A DNA stretch of 9,455 bases, from assembly GCA_028285285.1 (NCBI GenBank), contig JANQPW010000040.1, positions 1 to 9,455 on the forward strand. The letters run 5' to 3'. Within the stretch, counting starts at the first letter, position 1; each line of letters begins with the position of its first letter. Made by a program: the position numbers and the translations under genes. The notes beneath the pieces are model-generated. The model was given only the letters and a program-made list of their open reading frames with translations, ran no database searches and was not told where the DNA came from. Of this stretch, positions 5,968-9,455 are shown piece after piece. Origin of the DNA: Silvanigrellales bacterium (GTDB lineage: Bacteria > Bdellovibrionota_B > Oligoflexia > Silvanigrellales > Silvanigrellaceae).

Positions 5968-6975
5968 TTAGAAAGGGCTGGTTGACAACACCGACATCCA
6001 GATGTCTCCATCGTAGCCGAGCACTGCTCCATTCATTTCTCCATAGGTGTACAAAACTCCGTGCCCGAGCTCATAGGAATGACCACAGGAATGGCAGCCA
6101 TACCAGTTGCCGGCGGGGTCATTCACAATCCATCCTTGTTGGTTGTAACCCGTGAGCACAACGATGTGGCCCGCTCCAGTGAAGTGGCCGTGAACCACAA
6201 CAGGGCGACCGGCCCGAAGGTGTGCTTTGAGCTCCGCTCGGGTCGCAGTGCGGCTCCATTTCGCGTGGTAACCTTCCCAGCGGTAGATCTGGGCCAGCCC
6301 CTCGGGTGATTGTCCTTGGGGTTTGCCGTACCTGTTGTAGAGCTGGTCTGGGTTCACTGCTGTGCCCGCAGCAGACAGCACCATTGCTGCCGAGGTCACG
6401 CCGCATGTTGAGCCGGGCTCATTCCAATTGTCATATTGGTAGAAGTAGGGAACGGAGTTTGCGGCCCGGCCTGAGTTGACGTTCTTGAGATTAGTGGTGA
6501 ATGAGCGGCTCCATCGCATCGACTCGCAGGCGGCTTCGCCGCCGCCTTTTTGCTTGCATTTTTGCACAAGGCTTTTGCGGAAGGGGCCGTAGGCATTGTT
6601 TGCATCGACACATTCTGCGATGCCTTTGTCGTAGTGCGTTCCTCTGGGGCAGGTTTTGTTTCCTTGAAGGTTAGCTGCGAGCCGGTAGGCCCAAGTGTTC
6701 CCATTGCAAGCTTCTTTGCCACCACCTGACGATTCACAAGCTTTGATCATGGCTTCTGAAAAGGGACCGAGTGCGTCTTCTTCATTGCCGCAAAGATGAT
6801 CATCGGGTTGAAAGCTGAACCCAGTGGGGCAAAAGTAGGGGTCTGCTTGGATGCTGTTCTGTGCTCCCGCGTTGCTGGGGGTGAAAAGAGCAAGCGCTGC
6901 TGCTGCCGTTGCAGGTGCGGTAAAGCCTGTCATGAGGGCCTTTAGTCCTCGTTTTTGTTTTTTTTGTGTGGTCAT
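5968..6975 (-). CDS. Secreted C39-like cysteine peptidase with duplicated Cys-rich module
   Basis: The 335-residue precursor begins with a basic region and a hydrophobic Ala/Leu-rich signal peptide ending near SNAGAQ (about residue 39), so it should be exported. Two copies of a roughly 59-residue module follow, at about 46-104 and 107-165. Each has CPxG, a second Cys, GPF, a third Cys, GGG, a fourth Cys and Trp, which suggests paired disulfides. The C-terminal domain (about 172-335) is a papain-like fold of the C39-like type. Gln180 in PYFYQYDNW is the likely oxyanion residue, Cys191 in GSTCGVTSAAMVL the nucleophile, His270 in GAGHIVVLTGY the base, and Asp286 in IVNDPAGNW the third residue. 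A further CHSC pair (294, 297) is unusual and may bind metal or form a disulfide. The role would be cleavage of proteins or peptides outside the cytoplasm; the substrate is unknown. The start at 6975 is chosen for its GGAGG site; the frame opens further upstream to 7092, but that stretch would put about 39 polar residues before the signal peptide. Confidence 0.85.
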   Translation of the reverse strand: MTTQKKQKRGLKALMTGFTAPATAAAALALFTPSNAGAQNSIQADPYFCPTGFSFQPDDHLCGNEEDALGPFSEAMIKACESSGGGKEACNGNTWAYRLAANLQGNKTCPRGTHYDKGIAECVDANNAYGPFRKSLVQKCKQKGGGEAACESMRWSRSFTTNLKNVNSGRAANSVPYFYQYDNWNEPGSTCGVTSAAMVLSAAGTAVNPDQLYNRYGKPQGQSPEGLAQIYRWEGYHAKWSRTATRAELKAHLRAGRPVVVHGHFTGAGHIVVLTGYNQQGWIVNDPAGNWYGCHSCGHSYELGHGVLYTYGEMNGAVLGYDGDIWMSVLSTSPF

Positions 6976-6979
6976 TTTT

Positions 6980-6984
6980 CCTCC
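6980..6984 (-). promoter_or_regulatory. Ribosome binding site of the C39-like peptidase
   Basis: GGAGG on the minus strand lies 4 nt before the ATG at 6975. It selects this start over the upstream ATG at 7092 in the same frame. Confidence 0.7.
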
Positions 6985-7119
6985 AGTTCTTCTGACTTTG
7001 CGCCCGAGAGAGGTGGGCTGTTGGGGCTTATCGAGACTGTTCTGAGAAAAATGAGAGTTTTTGCGATTCATGCGGTGTTTATCAGTTTCCATTGGGGTGT
7101 GAGTGTTTGAAAACAGGTT

Positions 7120-9455
7120 CTATTTTGTGGCAGGAGTGGTTGAGGTGCTGTGGAGGGTGGTTTTCCTTTGGGGCCTTTGCCTGAGTGGTCGAGACTCTGG
7201 GTGGCTCGGCTCAAAAACATGCTTGACCTTCAAAGAGTGGCCGAAGTCAGCTCCTTGCACCCAAGCCTGCACACAGAGAAGCCCTGCAGAAGAGTGGGTG
7301 AGAATTTCCCGGTAGGCTTCTGCTTTTTGTGGGGTGAAGGTGAGGTTCATGAGTCCTGTTTCATCTTCTAAGGTAACAAAAACCATTCCTTTTGCTGTGG
7401 GAGGAGCTTGTTTGATGTTGACGAGCCCACTCACACAAACACAATCCCCAGGGCGGGAGTTTTTTTGGAGTGATGAAGCTGTGTGCAAGCGGGTTGTGGG
7501 GCAATGAGTGAAGGGCCACAGCCACCTTTTGATGTACCACATGGGGTGTTTTCCCAAGCTGGTGCCGAGCACACGAGTGTCGTCTCTCATGTCTGAAAAC
7601 TCATCAAACCAGTTTTCTTCTGCGTCCTTTAAAGAGTGAGTAGGTTGAGAGAAGTTTCGAAGGGTGAGATCATGCCGCAAACGTCCTGGAAGGCCTAAGT
7701 GATGCCACAGCAACATGCGACGATCGTGTGAAAAGGCTCTGAGAAGGCCACCCACAATGAGCTGAGCGGAAGTGGCAGAGTCAAAGAAGTCATGCATGAG
7801 GTGCAGGAAAGACTCAAAGGTTTCTTCCAATTGTTCTCTTTTGAGGAGGGAAAGGGAACTTTTGTTCGAAGACAGATGTGAGTGCCACTGTTTGCGAGCC
7901 TCGCAGAAGTCTTGACAGGGTTTCTCGCTGAGGCCCTTCACCAAGCGCAAACCCAAGCGAACTTCTCCTTGGGGGGAAATCGTGTGATCCCAGTTTGAGG
8001 CCAGCAAGCACGGAGGTTGAACCACCACACCCTCACGGCGAGCCTCTTGAATGAGGCTGTGTGTGGAGTAAAAGCCCAGCGGTTGGGCGTTGAGCAAACC
8101 CAAAAGAAAATAAGCTGGAAAGTGGGCCTCGAGCCAAGCGCTGGCATAGGCGAGATGGGCAAAGCTGATGGCGTGTGATTCGGGAAAACCATATTCAGAA
8201 AAGCCTTCGATCTGTTTGTAGATTTCATTGGCAAAGGCTGGAGGTATGCCATTGCGTTTCATTCCTGCGCGCAGCTTTTCTTCAAATTTGTAGATGGTGC
8301 CGTTCATCTTCCAGGCTCCCATACAGCGCCGGAGTTCATCAGCTTCTCCGGGGCTGAAGTCTCCCACGCTCATGGCAATGCGCATGACCTGCTCTTGGAA
8401 AACAGGAACCCCAAGAGTGCGTTCCAAAATCGGTCGAAGGCGAGGATCAGGAAAGTGAATGGGCTCAGCTCCCACGCGCCGGCTCACGTAGCGAGTGACG
8501 GTGCCTGCCACAATAGGGCCAGGGCGGATGATGCCAATTTGGATCACGAGATCGTAAAAGTTACGGGGCTGTAAACGGGGAATGATGGACATTTGTGCCC
8601 GGCTTTCGATTTGAAAAGTGCCCATGGTTTTTCCCGCACAGATCATATCGTAGGCCTTGGAACAGCCAATGGGAATGCTGGCAAGATTCACGGCTTTTTG
8701 AGGCTCTTCGGGCAGGCCCTTTTTGTGTTCGTGCAGTGCCTCGAGAGTTTTGCGCAGAGCGGTGAGCATGCCCAGTGAAAGCACGTCAATTTTAAACAAC
8801 CCCAGACCTTCGAGATCTTCTTTGCACCATTGGATCACTGTGCGATCTTCCATGGTCGCGGGCTCAGTGGGGACCAACTGATTGAGAGGGTTGTGGCTGA
8901 TCACAAACCCACCAGAGTGAATGCCCAGGTGTCGTGGCAAACCTTCAATTTGTTTAGCGAGAGCAAGCCAGCGAGAAAAGAGCGCTTCATCGACCAAGAG
9001 CTCTTTTTTCTCTTTTTGTTTTTGTTCGAGAATGTCTTGAGTGCTGCGGCCGCGCTGGAAGCGGTCTTGCATTCCTTTGAGCAAAGCATCCACTTTTTGG
9101 AGAGGAATGCCCAATGCTTTGCCTGTGGCGCGCAAGGCCCCTTGTCTGCGAAAACTCACCACATTGGCAACCATGGCAGCACGGGCGCGACCGTAACGGG
9201 AGTAGATGTACTGGATGACCTCTTCACGCCTCTCGTGTTCAAAGTCTACATCAATATCAGGAGGCTCGCCTCGTTCCACGGAAATGAAACGCTCAAAGAG
9301 AACATCGTGCTGAGTGGGGTCAACGGCGGTGATCTCAAGCATGTAGCAAATGACGGAGTTGGCAGCAGAGCCCCTTCCTTGGCAAAGGATGTGCTGACTC
9401 CGAGCAAAGGTCACAATGTCCCACACAGTGAGGAAGTAGTCAGCAAAGCCGAGGG
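7120..9455 (-). CDS. dnaE2: Error-prone DNA polymerase III alpha, DnaE2/ImuC type (5' end outside window)
   Basis: About 777 codons are visible; the N-terminal PHP domain (about 300 residues) lies beyond the right edge. The frame stays open to 9455 (GFADYFLTVWDIVTFAR), so the GTG at 9426 is an internal Val. Family signatures run in order: CQGRGSAANSVICY, ERFISVERGEPPDIDVDFEH with two catalytic aspartates (codons near 9258 and 9252), LPRHLGIHSGGFVIS, TVIQW, FKIDVLSLGMLT with the third catalytic Asp (near 8787), FQIESRAQMSIIPRL, IIRPGPI, ERTLGVPVFQEQVM and GFPESHAISFAHLAYASAWL. A C-terminal OB fold contains TAKGMVFVTLEDETGLMN. The GEPPDIDVDFEHERR and FQIESRAQMS motifs point to DnaE2 rather than replicative DnaE1. 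DnaE2 carries out translesion synthesis in the SOS mutasome with ImuA and ImuB, usually encoded just upstream, here outside the window. The C39-like gene follows 144 bp downstream on the same strand, with no clear terminator between. Confidence 0.95.
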   Translation of the reverse strand, partial: LGFADYFLTVWDIVTFARSQHILCQGRGSAANSVICYMLEITAVDPTQHDVLFERFISVERGEPPDIDVDFEHERREEVIQYIYSRYGRARAAMVANVVSFRRQGALRATGKALGIPLQKVDALLKGMQDRFQRGRSTQDILEQKQKEKKELLVDEALFSRWLALAKQIEGLPRHLGIHSGGFVISHNPLNQLVPTEPATMEDRTVIQWCKEDLEGLGLFKIDVLSLGMLTALRKTLEALHEHKKGLPEEPQKAVNLASIPIGCSKAYDMICAGKTMGTFQIESRAQMSIIPRLQPRNFYDLVIQIGIIRPGPIVAGTVTRYVSRRVGAEPIHFPDPRLRPILERTLGVPVFQEQVMRIAMSVGDFSPGEADELRRCMGAWKMNGTIYKFEEKLRAGMKRNGIPPAFANEIYKQIEGFSEYGFPESHAISFAHLAYASAWLEAHFPAYFLLGLLNAQPLGFYSTHSLIQEARREGVVVQPPCLLASNWDHTISPQGEVRLGLRLVKGLSEKPCQDFCEARKQWHSHLSSNKSSLSLLKREQLEETFESFLHLMHDFFDSATSAQLIVGGLLRAFSHDRRMLLWHHLGLPGRLRHDLTLRNFSQPTHSLKDAEENWFDEFSDMRDDTRVLGTSLGKHPMWYIKRWLWPFTHCPTTRLHTASSLQKNSRPGDCVCVSGLVNIKQAPPTAKGMVFVTLEDETGLMNLTFTPQKAEAYREILTHSSAGLLCVQAWVQGADFGHSLKVKHVFEPSHPESRPLRQRPQRKTTLHSTSTTPATK

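Noticed and set aside
5501..5971. A 156-codon plus-strand open frame opposite the GST-like gene
   Set aside because: It covers the antisense strand of well-conserved GST motifs. No ribosome binding site or known domain supports it.
6976..7092. An N-terminal extension of the C39-like protein from the ATG at 7092
   Set aside because: The extension would place about 39 polar residues before a typical signal peptide, and the ATG at 6975 has its own strong ribosome binding site.
1..9455. tRNA, rRNA, CRISPR array or phage gene cluster
   Set aside because: I found no cloverleaf-like gene, no regularly spaced repeat and no structural phage genes by reading the window. The one possible phage-type protein (4319-5215) stands alone.

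Overview
The window holds eight protein-coding genes on both strands, at medium GC with short gaps. It looks like accessory or loosely organised chromosome of a Gram-negative bacterium. Signal peptides, a prepilin-type protein, a cysteine-rich secreted papain-fold peptidase, a DnaE2-type polymerase and a bacteriophytochrome would all fit a Bdellovibrionota or other former deltaproteobacterial lineage. That placement is an inference from gene style, not a proven match.

Left part (1-2508): a zinc-ribbon transposase is cut by the left edge (minus strand). About 150 bp upstream of it ends a minus-strand bacteriophytochrome with PAS, GAF and PHY photosensory domains but no output domain. A roughly 310 bp divergent intergenic region follows.

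Middle (2509-5215, plus strand): a type IV prepilin-like protein rich in cysteines, then a small secreted protein of unknown function, then a three-part cytoplasmic protein with a DUF2786-like N-terminus, a coiled coil and a compact C-terminal domain. The last gene meets the next one tail to tail with a 12 bp overlap.

Right part (5204-9455, minus strand): reading in the direction of transcription, a DnaE2/ImuC-type error-prone polymerase (5' end outside the window), a secreted C39-like cysteine peptidase with two cysteine-rich repeats, and a glutathione S-transferase-like protein. These share a strand with gaps of 144 and 62 bp, so read-through is possible, but their functions are unrelated.

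The genes do not form one obvious pathway. I see no RNA gene or CRISPR array. The points most worth a second look are the output-less phytochrome beside a transposase with a suggestive frame-shifted tail, the duplicated Cys-rich module of the C39-like peptidase, and the DUF2786/coiled-coil protein.
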